From Gloeocapsopsis sp. IPPAS B-1203 (GTDB lineage Bacteria; Cyanobacteriota; Cyanobacteriia; Cyanobacteriales; Chroococcidiopsidaceae), in the NCBI RefSeq assembly GCF_002749975.1, contig NZ_PEIG01000014.1, forward strand, positions 1 to 64,000: a stretch of 64,000 bases of DNA, read 5' to 3'. The stretch's first letter is position 1. Every line of letters starts with the position of its first letter. The translations under genes were made by a program, and so were the position numbers. The notes beneath the pieces were generated by a model. The model was not told the DNA's origin and did not search any database. It saw only the letters and a list, made by a program, of their open reading frames with translations. Positions 27,089-35,947 of this stretch are shown in pieces.

Positions 27089-29740
27089 TTAAGCAACAAC
27101 AAAGATATCAGCATTCGTCAGTCCGAGATTAGACGAGAGTGTTGCAATTTGGGTTTGACTGCTTCCGCCTCTACCATCCGCATCAAAGAAAAAACCGCCA
27201 GTGTTTCGGTTGTAGATAAAGCGATCGCTACTATCACCTGCTGACGAACCAATGATAAATTGAGCTGTAGAAATTACCCTACCTGCAACGAGTCCACCAC
27301 CAAAACCTGCTCTGGAAACTTGGATAGTATCGTCAATTACTGAGAAATCTGTAATTCGGTCAATACCTTGCGATCTCGACTGAAAGTAAAAAACATCTTT
27401 ACCAGAACCACCCGTCAACACATCTGCACCAACATCACCCACTAGAGTATCGTTTCCTGTACCACTAATCAAAGTGTCATTGCCAAGCTTGCCATAAAGA
27501 ATATCATTTCCACCGCCACCATCAAGGGTATTGCTTGCGGAGTTGCCTGTCATCGTATTATTTGTTGAAGTGCCGTAAGCATTAACTGCACCAGAAAACA
27601 TCACTATGTTTTCTACATTTGCATCCATTACGAAGGAGGTAGCTGTGGAGTGATAAGTATCTGTACCTTCCCCTACATTTTCCATAGCAAAATCTGATGC
27701 ATTATCAACAATGTAGATATCATTTCCCAATCCTCCAATAAGGGTATCAGCACCACCGCCGCCATCAAGTGTGTTATTTGCGGAGTTGCCCGTGATCTGA
27801 TTCGCAATACTTGTTCCAGTCGCGTTAATAGCACCCGAAAGCATGACGAGGTTCTCGACGTTTGGATTCATCTGGAACGAACTTGCACTCGAACGATAAG
27901 TGTCTGTTCCCTCTCCAGGGTTTTCAATAGCAGAATCTGAAGCATGATCAACAAGATAAACGTCATCACCTTGTCCGCCATTCATTGTATCAATACCACC
28001 ACCGCCGTCGAGCGTGTCATTGCCTAGTCCACCAGAAATGTTGTCATTGCCATTTCTGCTCTCAATTAGGTTGCTGGCTGAGTTACCCGTAAGCGTATCA
28101 TTTCCGGAGCCACCCACCGCATTTTCAATTGTTACATTGTAAGCGATCGCGAGCGTCCGACTTTCAGCCGCTTGCCCATTCCAATAAGTAGGACCCAGTT
28201 CGCTCCATGTACCAGCATTCAGGTTAATATTGGCATTAGAAAACTGGTTAGACCAGTCAATTGTGTCTATACCACCGGCATCCCAGATCGCCTCAAAAAT
28301 TTGTTGTCCTGGTGTCCACGAGTAAACTGTATTACCGCTGCGCGTACTCATATTTGTACCGTAGAGATACTGAATGGTAGCGATGTCATTCAACATCGGT
28401 GAGGTGGAATAAAAATTCTGTGTGTAACCAGTAAGAGGTGCATTGATGTAAGATCGGTAGCTCATAACTGAATAAGCAGTCGTATCTATGTTGCTATTGG
28501 CAATGCCACCAGTACCAGAATCATGCGGATGCTTTAGCCCCAACGCATGACCAATTTCATGCATAAATGTTGCATATCCGTACGTCCCTTCAGTTTCGGT
28601 GTTGTAGACGCTGTTATTGCTAAACCAAACATCTCCAGCAGTGGGTGAGGCTGCGGGAGTATAAGCCTCAGCTGTAGTCGCACCACTAGCCAGTTGAGAT
28701 GATCTAGCAAAGCGCAGATCGCCAGCAACTGTTGCAGAGTCGATTACTTCAGTGAATTGAAGATTAGCCATTTCGCTCCAGGCAGCCAGAGCTTTTCTAG
28801 TCGCATTTTTTTGAGTAGCTGTAAATGGTGTAAAGCCGTTCCAGGGTTGAGCACCAGGTTGAGGATAAACACTAAAAGCATAATATGAAATGCCAAATTC
28901 ACCGAAACTATAAGTCAAATTAGCACCCGTTCCAGTAGCACCTCCCCATTTTTGTCCGCTGATTAGACTATCAATGTTGTTTAAACCAGAAAAGCTTACT
29001 ATAGACACAACACCGTTTGAAGTCGGAGTTGCTGCTGCAGGTATGCCAGCAGAAGAGACTGTACTATCTAAAACTATGCTGTCAGAAGACCCAGTAGAAT
29101 TCAAAGGTGTGCCTAAAGCAGAAGTTGAATCATCAAAGCCATAGCTTAACTGCTTAGTTAGTGTTGACCGATTCAAATTACATAATGTACAGCCGCAAGT
29201 AGGATTGGTATTGTTTAGATTTGTCGTCAACTGCTCAGTTTCAGTGCTTTGACTATTGACTAAAGCAAGCGCTGAGTTATTTTCTATTCTTAAAAGTTGG
29301 ATTTGCTCTTTAGTTAGAATCGCACCTTGCATTAGTACAGAGAAAATTGCCCCTTCATCACCAAACACCTCAGTGTCATTATTAACCCGTGAACTAATAT
29401 ATTGCCCAATTTTTTCTAGTAAAACACCTGTAATGACTGTGGGATTATCAATATTTTGACTTAGGTAATCTCGTGATACATCAATTGTATTGTTTGTGCT
29501 ATTAAAAGTACCGTGTGGCTCATTAATTTCAGATGTTGGACGAATTTCTATTTTTGGTAGCTTGCTAAAATCTCCCTTTACCCAGTCTTGAGCCAACAGC
29601 TTTGCTGCTTGTAGCTCCAAACTATTTCCAAAGCTAACAGTTAACTTATCTAGAAAGTCTTCAGTATTGGCAAATGCTGTCAAAATCCTAAGAGATTTTT
29701 CAAGTGCTTGTTGGAGTGTTTCATCTATATTGAGTTGCAT
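27089..29740 (-). CDS. RTX/serralysin-like M10 metalloprotease, secreted
   Basis: An 883-residue modular protein. Residues 1-170 are a domain common in cyanobacterial RTX proteins, with a degenerate LLEKIGQYI element followed by DEGAIFSVLMQGA. Residues about 255-510 are an M10 (serralysin/matrixin) protease with the zinc site HEIGHALGLKH near 394-404 and a Met-turn in YSVMSY. Residues about 515-884 hold RTX calcium-binding nonapeptides (GGxGNDTLxGG type) in several blocks. There is no N-terminal signal peptide; a C-terminal type I secretion signal is expected but no ABC/HlyD/TolC genes are near. ATG 29740 is chosen over TTG 29743. Likely an extracellular calcium-dependent protease. Confidence 0.88.
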   Translation of the reverse strand: MQLNIDETLQQALEKSLRILTAFANTEDFLDKLTVSFGNSLELQAAKLLAQDWVKGDFSKLPKIEIRPTSEINEPHGTFNSTNNTIDVSRDYLSQNIDNPTVITGVLLEKIGQYISSRVNNDTEVFGDEGAIFSVLMQGAILTKEQIQLLRIENNSALALVNSQSTETEQLTTNLNNTNPTCGCTLCNLNRSTLTKQLSYGFDDSTSALGTPLNSTGSSDSIVLDSTVSSAGIPAAATPTSNGVVSIVSFSGLNNIDSLISGQKWGGATGTGANLTYSFGEFGISYYAFSVYPQPGAQPWNGFTPFTATQKNATRKALAAWSEMANLQFTEVIDSATVAGDLRFARSSQLASGATTAEAYTPAASPTAGDVWFSNNSVYNTETEGTYGYATFMHEIGHALGLKHPHDSGTGGIANSNIDTTAYSVMSYRSYINAPLTGYTQNFYSTSPMLNDIATIQYLYGTNMSTRSGNTVYSWTPGQQIFEAIWDAGGIDTIDWSNQFSNANINLNAGTWSELGPTYWNGQAAESRTLAIAYNVTIENAVGGSGNDTLTGNSASNLIESRNGNDNISGGLGNDTLDGGGGIDTMNGGQGDDVYLVDHASDSAIENPGEGTDTYRSSASSFQMNPNVENLVMLSGAINATGTSIANQITGNSANNTLDGGGGADTLIGGLGNDIYIVDNASDFAMENVGEGTDTYHSTATSFVMDANVENIVMFSGAVNAYGTSTNNTMTGNSASNTLDGGGGNDILYGKLGNDTLISGTGNDTLVGDVGADVLTGGSGKDVFYFQSRSQGIDRITDFSVIDDTIQVSRAGFGGGLVAGRVISTAQFIIGSSAGDSSDRFIYNRNTGGFFFDADGRGGSSQTQIATLSSNLGLTNADIFVVA

Positions 29741-29743
29741 CAA

Positions 29744-30433
29744 AATGAATTCCTTTGTTATATGTAGTGAGAAACTGAAAATAGCGGATAAATAGTTAAA
29801 AATACCAAGACGCAGCTATTTTTTATCTGAGCAGAGATGAAAATAGTATTTTTAGCTAAGCCAGTAAGCGTAAACTTAACTTTCTAGAAAGAATCAAACA
29901 TGAAAATAAAGCTATTAGCAATATTAAAAAGTTAGATAAAGTTAGTATTTACAGTTAATTAATTTTTAAAAATATAACAATATATAGATTTATTCAAGCT
30001 CTTATCTATGCATATTAAGAGCGAATTACATCATTTCAAATTAATGTTTTATGTTTAAAAACATTAATATATTCAGAATGATTTGTAACACTTGTCCTTA
30101 AAAGTGCTTAAATATTTAGATTGATGTATTATAAAATACATTTAAACATCTGGTGATGTCTCAGATTAGAAGGCTTTACAAGCGCTGGATAGTCAGCCTC
30201 AACTCATTTAATTCAAAGCATAGCTTTTCCCAAAGCTATAAAAATTGCCCTATTCAACAGTAAATTTATCTAAACTAAACTTTCTAAAGTTTGTTAAAAA
30301 AAATGCCGCAATGAAAGATTTTTAAGTATAAATACATAAATAGTGTCAAATGCATATAGTTCGCCTCATGCACCTATCAGTAGGTAGAAGAGGAGAATTG
30401 CAATTTAAGAAGAAACTCAGGGAGCGATCGCCA
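29744..30433. other. AT-rich divergent promoter region
   Basis: About 690 bases between the divergent RTX protease and STAND ATPase genes, strongly AT-rich with no credible small gene and no hairpin-T terminator. Both promoters must lie here, but none can be placed confidently by eye. Confidence 0.5.
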
Positions 30434-32071
30434 ATGGATGCAGAGGAAGCATTACGCTTGATAGACAAACTTTTGCCACAGCAACGACTAGTTGATGTAC
30501 AAGAACTCGTGTTTCGCCTGACATGGCAAGGATTAACTTACACAGAGATTGCCGAACAAACCAATTATGAAGCTGATTACATCAAGTTTGTTGGTTTTCA
30601 ATTGTGGCAAATGCTTTCAAAAGCACTAGGAGAAAAAGTAAGCAAAAGTAATTTCAAGTCTGTTTTAAGAAGAAAAGTAGCAGAATTCAAAACAAGCGAC
30701 TTGATCGGCGAACAAGCAAAATTAGCAACTAGGACAATTAATCATCCACAAGCGATCGCATCCTCACACTGCGACTGGAAAGAAGTAATCGATGTTTCAG
30801 TATTTTACGGACGTGCCTTAGAGCTTGCCAAGCTTCAACAATGGGTTACAAAAGACTACTGTCGCTTAATCGCATTTGTAGGTGTAGGAGGTATCGGGAA
30901 AACGGCTTTAGCAGTGAAATTAGCACAACGAGTGCAAAGTCAGTTTGAGTTTGTCATTTGGTGTAGTCTTAGAGATGCGCCACCTTTGTCAGAACTATTG
31001 ACAACACTCATTAAATTCACTTCGCAACAGCATGAGATTTTACCTGCAGTAGGCAACATACCCGAACTCATCGAATATTTGCAGGCTTTTCGTTGTTTAC
31101 TCATTCTCGATAACTTTGAAGCAATCCTCAGCAGCAATCAATGCACTAGTCGCTATCGCCCAGGCTACGAGGAATATGGAGAACTGCTACTCCAAGTCGG
31201 CAAAGTACCACATCAAAGTTGTTTATTACTCACTAGTCGAGAAAAACCTATAGAAATCGCAGCTTTAGAAGACAAATGTCTTCCTGTAAGAACACTGCAG
31301 GTTTCTGGAGTAAGAATAGGTACAGGACAGGAGATTTTAGTGACAAAAGGACTTCCAAGTTCTGTGGATGAAACTGAACAACTCATTGAATGCTACCAAG
31401 GGAATCCACTAGCTTTAAAAATTGCGGCAACTTTAATTTTAGATTTATTTGATGGTAAGATTGCAGACCTCTTACAGCAAAGAACCATTGCTCTTAATAG
31501 CATTTGCAATTTATTAGCTCACCAAATTCAACGGCTGTCGCCCTTAGAAGAACAAGTTATGTACTGGCTTGCACTCAACCGCGAACCAGTTTTAGCCGCA
31601 CACTTACAAGCAGATGGTGTCTTGGCAATATCGCGATCGCACGTTATCGATACGTTAGAGTCATTGAGTTGGCGATCGCTGATTGAAAAAAGTCCTGCTG
31701 GATTTATCCAACATTCTATTGTTATGGAATTCACAATCGAGCAATTCATTAAACAGGTGTGTGTGGAGATTGCCACAGGCAAAATTTACTTGTTGAACCG
31801 CTACCCTTTGCTCAAAGCTACTGCTCAAGATTACGTCAAAAAAAGCCAAGTTCGGATGATTTTAGAGCCGATTTTAAGTCACTTGCACTCGCACTTTCAA
31901 TCTCCAGCCGAAATAGAGCAGCAACTTCAGGAGATTCTGACAACACTACAAACACATTGTGCTGAATCTCCAGGATACGGTAGCGTTAATATCATGAATC
32001 TATTACGTCAGTTGCAAGTTGCTTTTAGTGGCGATTGTGTTGCTACTCTAGATCTCACACTGAACCTATAA
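30434..32071 (+). CDS. STAND/NB-ARC ATPase with vMAP-type N-terminal domain, lacking C-terminal repeats
   Basis: 545 residues. Residues 1-85 match the N-terminal HTH-like domain of cyanobacterial vWA-MoxR-associated NB-ARC proteins (MDAEEALRLIDKLL; FRLTWQGLTYTEIA). Residues about 125-440 are an NB-ARC ATPase with P-loop GVGGIGKT (150-157), Walker B LLILDNFEA, a CLLLTSREKP sensor and GNPLALKIAA. A winged-helix-like region follows. Relatives continue after the NLLRQLQ segment into WD40 or pentapeptide repeats; this one stops about 20 residues later (DLTLNL). ATG 30434, with AGGGAG upstream, is chosen over an upstream start at 30350. Likely a signalling switch; its ligand is unknown. Confidence 0.82.
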   Translation: MDAEEALRLIDKLLPQQRLVDVQELVFRLTWQGLTYTEIAEQTNYEADYIKFVGFQLWQMLSKALGEKVSKSNFKSVLRRKVAEFKTSDLIGEQAKLATRTINHPQAIASSHCDWKEVIDVSVFYGRALELAKLQQWVTKDYCRLIAFVGVGGIGKTALAVKLAQRVQSQFEFVIWCSLRDAPPLSELLTTLIKFTSQQHEILPAVGNIPELIEYLQAFRCLLILDNFEAILSSNQCTSRYRPGYEEYGELLLQVGKVPHQSCLLLTSREKPIEIAALEDKCLPVRTLQVSGVRIGTGQEILVTKGLPSSVDETEQLIECYQGNPLALKIAATLILDLFDGKIADLLQQRTIALNSICNLLAHQIQRLSPLEEQVMYWLALNREPVLAAHLQADGVLAISRSHVIDTLESLSWRSLIEKSPAGFIQHSIVMEFTIEQFIKQVCVEIATGKIYLLNRYPLLKATAQDYVKKSQVRMILEPILSHLHSHFQSPAEIEQQLQEILTTLQTHCAESPGYGSVNIMNLLRQLQVAFSGDCVATLDLTLNL

Positions 32072-32200
32072 CACCCTCCCAGCAGGTGTAATCGCAATTA
32101 CTTATCACATCCTTCAGGACAGCTAATCACACTTTCACTTGCTGAGTTCTTCACATTTTGTTACAAAGGTAGGAAGACGTTCCGTAAAGCTTAAAACGCA

Positions 32201-32998
32201 ATGTTATTTGGCGGACTTAGTGGTTTAACCAATCCTACTGGCACTGACTGGGGAGAGCGAATGCTCAATACAGTTGCCAGTCAAACGATTCGCCATTTAT
32301 TTACGCGAAGCGAGTCGGTAGAAGTCTCTGTCCGCTGCTATCCCTCCAGTAAATTACTTCAAGGTAGTATCGACAGCTTCAAAATGAGCGGTCAAGGCTT
32401 AGTGATTCGTAAAGACTTTTATGTCGATGAGATGTCGTTTGAAACCGATGCGGTTGCTATTGACTTTAGCTCAGTTCTAGGCGGCAAACTAACGCTTAAA
32501 CAATCCACGCAAGCTGTTGCTCAAGTTACCTTGACTGAAGACGGTATCAATAACGCTTTCAACGCTGAACTAGTCAAAAAACGCCTTCAAAATATTGCAT
32601 TACCAGGCTTAGCCGATATTTCTGGTGGTGAGTCAATTTCTTTTAGCGATGTTCGAGTTCAACTATTACCAGAAAATCAAGTCAAAATTTCAGCAAAAGC
32701 CGACATCAGTAACGGCGAATTAGTACCAATTAGCCTAAAAGCAACTTTAGGAGTAGAACGACGCCGACGTGTCACTTTTCAAAATCCTCAGTTTGAAGCA
32801 GAAGACGTTCCAGAAGAGCAACGCGAGCTTTCGCAAACTTTAACTAATGCCTTAGCCGAAATCTTAAATAACATGGTTGATTTGGATCGCTTTGACTTAG
32901 ATGGCGTCATGATGCGGATCAACCGTCTAGAAACTCAAGGTCAAAAACTTATCTTCAGCGGCTACGCTCAAATTGACCGCATTCCTGGTAATGCTTAG
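32201..32998 (+). CDS. DUF2993 (LmeA-like) lipid-binding family protein
   Basis: 265 residues, matching DUF2993, a family related to mycobacterial LmeA and proposed to bind phospholipid in a tubular fold. The central strands (residues about 40-190) carry VEVSVRCYPSSKLLQGSID and GQGLVIRKDFYVDEM. No clear signal peptide is present, which is common in cyanobacterial members. The C-terminal half contains a charged QFEAEDVPEEQREL linker. The function is not known. Confidence 0.82.
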   Translation: MLFGGLSGLTNPTGTDWGERMLNTVASQTIRHLFTRSESVEVSVRCYPSSKLLQGSIDSFKMSGQGLVIRKDFYVDEMSFETDAVAIDFSSVLGGKLTLKQSTQAVAQVTLTEDGINNAFNAELVKKRLQNIALPGLADISGGESISFSDVRVQLLPENQVKISAKADISNGELVPISLKATLGVERRRRVTFQNPQFEAEDVPEEQRELSQTLTNALAEILNNMVDLDRFDLDGVMMRINRLETQGQKLIFSGYAQIDRIPGNA

Positions 32999-33002
32999 TT
33001 AT

Positions 33003-33100
33003 AAAGAGGAGTAGGAGGGTAAGAGGGAGAAATAGCAATTAAATCTCTCAATCCCTACAATGCTCCCACACTCTCACTTTCCTACTCTCCCACTAGTCAC
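33003..33100. repeat. Purine/pyrimidine inverted repeats after the DUF2993 gene
   Basis: A purine-rich stretch (GAGGAGTAGGAGGGTAAGAG, about 33005-33025) is mirrored by pyrimidine-rich tracts with CCTACTCTCCCAC at about 33082-33095. It can form a long imperfect hairpin between convergent genes and belongs to the same low-complexity class as the heptamer repeats. Confidence 0.5.
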
Positions 33101-33133
33101 TAAATACTCTTTCCCTCGCTCCTATTCCCTCTT

Positions 33134-34528
33134 CTACCGTCCTACACCAACGTAATAGAATCCAGCTTGCTGTAGCTTCTCGCGGTCGAGGAAGTTACGA
33201 CCATCGATCATAACAGGATTGTTCATCAAGCTTGCCATCTTTTCGTAATCAAGGTTTTGGAACTGTTTCCAGTCGGTCACTAAAACCAAAGCATCACAAC
33301 CATCTGCAAGGCGCTCAGGATCGGTTTCAACCATTACGCCAGAAAGACCGTGGCGCATCCCGCTTTGAGAAACAATCGGGTCGTAGGCTTTGACTTTTGT
33401 TCCCAAACGATTGAGGTGCTCAATTAAGTTAAGCGCAGGAGCATCACGCATATCATCAGTATCAGGTTTGAAGGTTAAGCCGAGTAAGCCAACTGTCTTA
33501 CCCTTCAGGATTTTGAGAACCTGTTGCAGTTTTTCAACTCCAATTAGGCGTTGACGCTGATTTACACTTACAGCAGCTTTGAGGAGGTGGGCTTCATAGC
33601 CATAGTCATCTGCAGTATGAATTAATGCTGAGACATCTTTAGGGAAGCAGGAACCACCCCAGCCAATCCCAGCTTGTAAGAATTTGTTACCAATCCGCGA
33701 GTCAAGCCCAATACCTCTAGCAACTTGAGTAACATCCGCACCTACGCGATCGCAAATATTTGCAACTTCATTGATAAAACTGATCTTGGTTGCCAAAAAC
33801 GCATTAGCTGCGTACTTAATCATCTCCGCCGAACTAAGATCTGTGACTACAATGGGAACTGCTGGTAAAGCCTTATCTTCAGCAAACTGACGTTCCACAA
33901 TTGGAGTATACAGTTCCTCCATCATCGCGATCGCTTTAGGGTTATTGCTACCTATGACAATGCGATCGGGGTTGAATGTATCGTAAACTGCCGATCCTTC
34001 CCGCAAAAACTCTGGGTTGCTGACAATATCAAACTCAGCGATTTGTGTTAAAGGCAAGTCTTCTTTAACGCTACCAGCGGTAACAGGAACTTTTTCGCTT
34101 TGACGTTCGGCAATCCCATCGAGTACGAGCATGCGTACCCAGTCGCCCGAACCAATTGGTACTGTAGATTTGTTAACAATGACTTTGTAGCCACCATTGA
34201 GATGCGTACCGATCCCGCGAGCGACAGCTTCTACATAGCGAGTGTCACTTTCCCCTGTTGGTAAGGGAGGTGTTCCTACTGCAATAAATAAAATTTCTCC
34301 ATGATTCACACCTGCACCTAAATCAGTCGTGAACTCAATTTTGCCTGAGGCGATCGCCGCCTGCATAATCTCTGACAGTCCTGGTTCAAAAATCGGTGAC
34401 TGTCCGGCTTTCATCAACTTAACTTTTTCCTCGTTGTTATCGACGCAAATGACATGATGCCCAACATGAGCCAAGCAAGCACCAGTCACTAAACCAACGT
34501 ATCCAGTACCAATTACGCAAACACGCAT
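33134..34528 (-). CDS. ugd: UDP-glucose 6-dehydrogenase
   Basis: Oxidises UDP-glucose to UDP-glucuronate using two NAD+. The 464-residue protein has the Rossmann start VIGTGYVGLVTGACLAHVGH and the catalytic cysteine Cys294 in GGSCFPKDVSAL. A conserved central helix contains the AEMIKYAANAFLATKISFINE region. The C-terminal UDP-binding domain has GLTFKPDTDDMRDAP. An insertion of about 30 residues near 150-180 makes it slightly longer than bacterial relatives. It is followed upstream on the same strand by UDP-glucuronate decarboxylase, so the two form a UDP-xylose pathway for wall or extracellular polysaccharide. Confidence 0.96.
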   Translation of the reverse strand: MRVCVIGTGYVGLVTGACLAHVGHHVICVDNNEEKVKLMKAGQSPIFEPGLSEIMQAAIASGKIEFTTDLGAGVNHGEILFIAVGTPPLPTGESDTRYVEAVARGIGTHLNGGYKVIVNKSTVPIGSGDWVRMLVLDGIAERQSEKVPVTAGSVKEDLPLTQIAEFDIVSNPEFLREGSAVYDTFNPDRIVIGSNNPKAIAMMEELYTPIVERQFAEDKALPAVPIVVTDLSSAEMIKYAANAFLATKISFINEVANICDRVGADVTQVARGIGLDSRIGNKFLQAGIGWGGSCFPKDVSALIHTADDYGYEAHLLKAAVSVNQRQRLIGVEKLQQVLKILKGKTVGLLGLTFKPDTDDMRDAPALNLIEHLNRLGTKVKAYDPIVSQSGMRHGLSGVMVETDPERLADGCDALVLVTDWKQFQNLDYEKMASLMNNPVMIDGRNFLDREKLQQAGFYYVGVGR

Positions 34529-34667
34529 ATTTTGTCAATCCTCGATTTTATTGTTTTATGGTGGTTAGTAGTTAGTAGAGTATGTGGGATTTAGAGGTTT
34601 ACAAGATTGTGGATCGACAGGTTTTAACATGACAATTCCCCGATCCCTGACCTCTGACTCACATTCC

Positions 34668-35630
34668 CTACTTTGCTATTTTGCTAGCTTCAACAGGATG
34701 CTCACTTTGAATGCGAGTCCGAAAATCTTCTATTGTGAGCTTGAGACCTTCTTGTAAAGGTACTGTAGGTTCCCAACCCAACCAAGTTTTAGCTCGGGTA
34801 ATATCTGGACGGCGACGGCGAGGATCGTCTGAAGGTAAAGGCTCAAACTTGATCTCTGCATCTGGATTGATCAACTGCTGTACGGCAGTGGCTAGCTCTA
34901 AAATCGTATATTCGTCCGGATTTCCTAAATTAACAGGACCGATATGATCGTCATTCATTAGTCGCATCAGCCCTTCTACCAGATCGGAAACGTAGCAGAA
35001 ACTACGAGTTTGAGAACCATCTCCATAGACAGTTAAGGGATTTCCACGCAGGGCTTGCACAACAAAATTACTGACAACTCGACCATCATTTTCTAACATT
35101 CGTGGACCATAGGTATTAAAAATCCGAGCAACACGAATATCAACATCATTTTGGCGATGATAATCAAATGAGAGCGTTTCAGCGATTCGCTTACCTTCGT
35201 CGTAGCAAGACCGAATTCCAATTGGATTGACATTTCCACGGTAATCTTCTGTTTGGGGATGAACTTCAGGATCGCCGTAGATTTCTGATGTTGAAGCTAA
35301 CAAAAAGCGAGCCTTGACCCGCTTCGCTAATCCCAGCATATTCAACGTACCCATGACGCTGGTTTTAACTGTTTTAACTGGGTTGTACTGATAATGAACT
35401 GGAGAGGCAGGACAAGCGAGGTGATAGATTTGGTCTACTTCCAGCCGAATAGGTTCGGTGATGTCATGACGAACTAATTCAAAATAAGGGTGATCCAGCC
35501 ATTTGAGGATGTTCCGCTTGTGACCAGTGTAGAAGTTATCTAGACAGATAACCTCATGTCCTTCTACCATCAATCGATCAATAAGATGGGAACCAACAAA
35601 ACCAGCACCACCTGTAACCAAGATTCTCAT
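34668..35630 (-). CDS. UDP-glucuronate decarboxylase (UDP-xylose synthase)
   Basis: This 320-residue extended SDR converts UDP-glucuronate to UDP-xylose. The NAD-binding loop is [11 protein letters not shown]. Decarboxylase-type signatures follow: [15 protein letters not shown], then [14 protein letters not shown]. The catalytic Tyr-x-x-x-Lys is SCYDEGKR, preceded by an ASTSE Ser/Thr. [10 protein letters not shown] and [13 protein letters not shown] complete the family pattern. It uses the product of the adjacent ugd. The 139-base gap to ugd contains a degenerate heptamer repeat. Confidence 0.95.
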   Translation of the reverse strand: MRILVTGGAGFVGSHLIDRLMVEGHEVICLDNFYTGHKRNILKWLDHPYFELVRHDITEPIRLEVDQIYHLACPASPVHYQYNPVKTVKTSVMGTLNMLGLAKRVKARFLLASTSEIYGDPEVHPQTEDYRGNVNPIGIRSCYDEGKRIAETLSFDYHRQNDVDIRVARIFNTYGPRMLENDGRVVSNFVVQALRGNPLTVYGDGSQTRSFCYVSDLVEGLMRLMNDDHIGPVNLGNPDEYTILELATAVQQLINPDAEIKFEPLPSDDPRRRRPDITRAKTWLGWEPTVPLQEGLKLTIEDFRTRIQSEHPVEASKIAK

Positions 35631-35947
35631 AGTTTGTCAACAAATTAAATTAGGTATATTTAACCAGCGATCGCACTTTTGTATAAGGTAGCTTGCCTTA
35701 AGGCAGCGGTAAAGAGGCAATACTAAAATCAAGTCATTACCTCCCCTTGTACCTCAGGCACGATTTAGGCTGTATTCTGAGCGCAAATGATAATTTTTCT
35801 CTAGCTTCAATCAACTTTAGAAACAAACTGAGTATTAATTTAACGAGATTCAATAGCAAGCTATCAAATTTGGAAATATTAACTCAGCATAATAGCGTAC
35901 AATTCACAAAATCTTTAATAAATTCTTATAGATTCTGTCGCAGTCTG
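35631..35947. other. Intergenic region without a gene
   Basis: 317 bases between the UDP-xylose synthase start and the 3' end of the antiporter gene. It contains a HIP1 site near 35668. The only open frame (35747-35974) has no ribosome site and overlaps the antiporter end, so it is not called. Confidence 0.5.
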
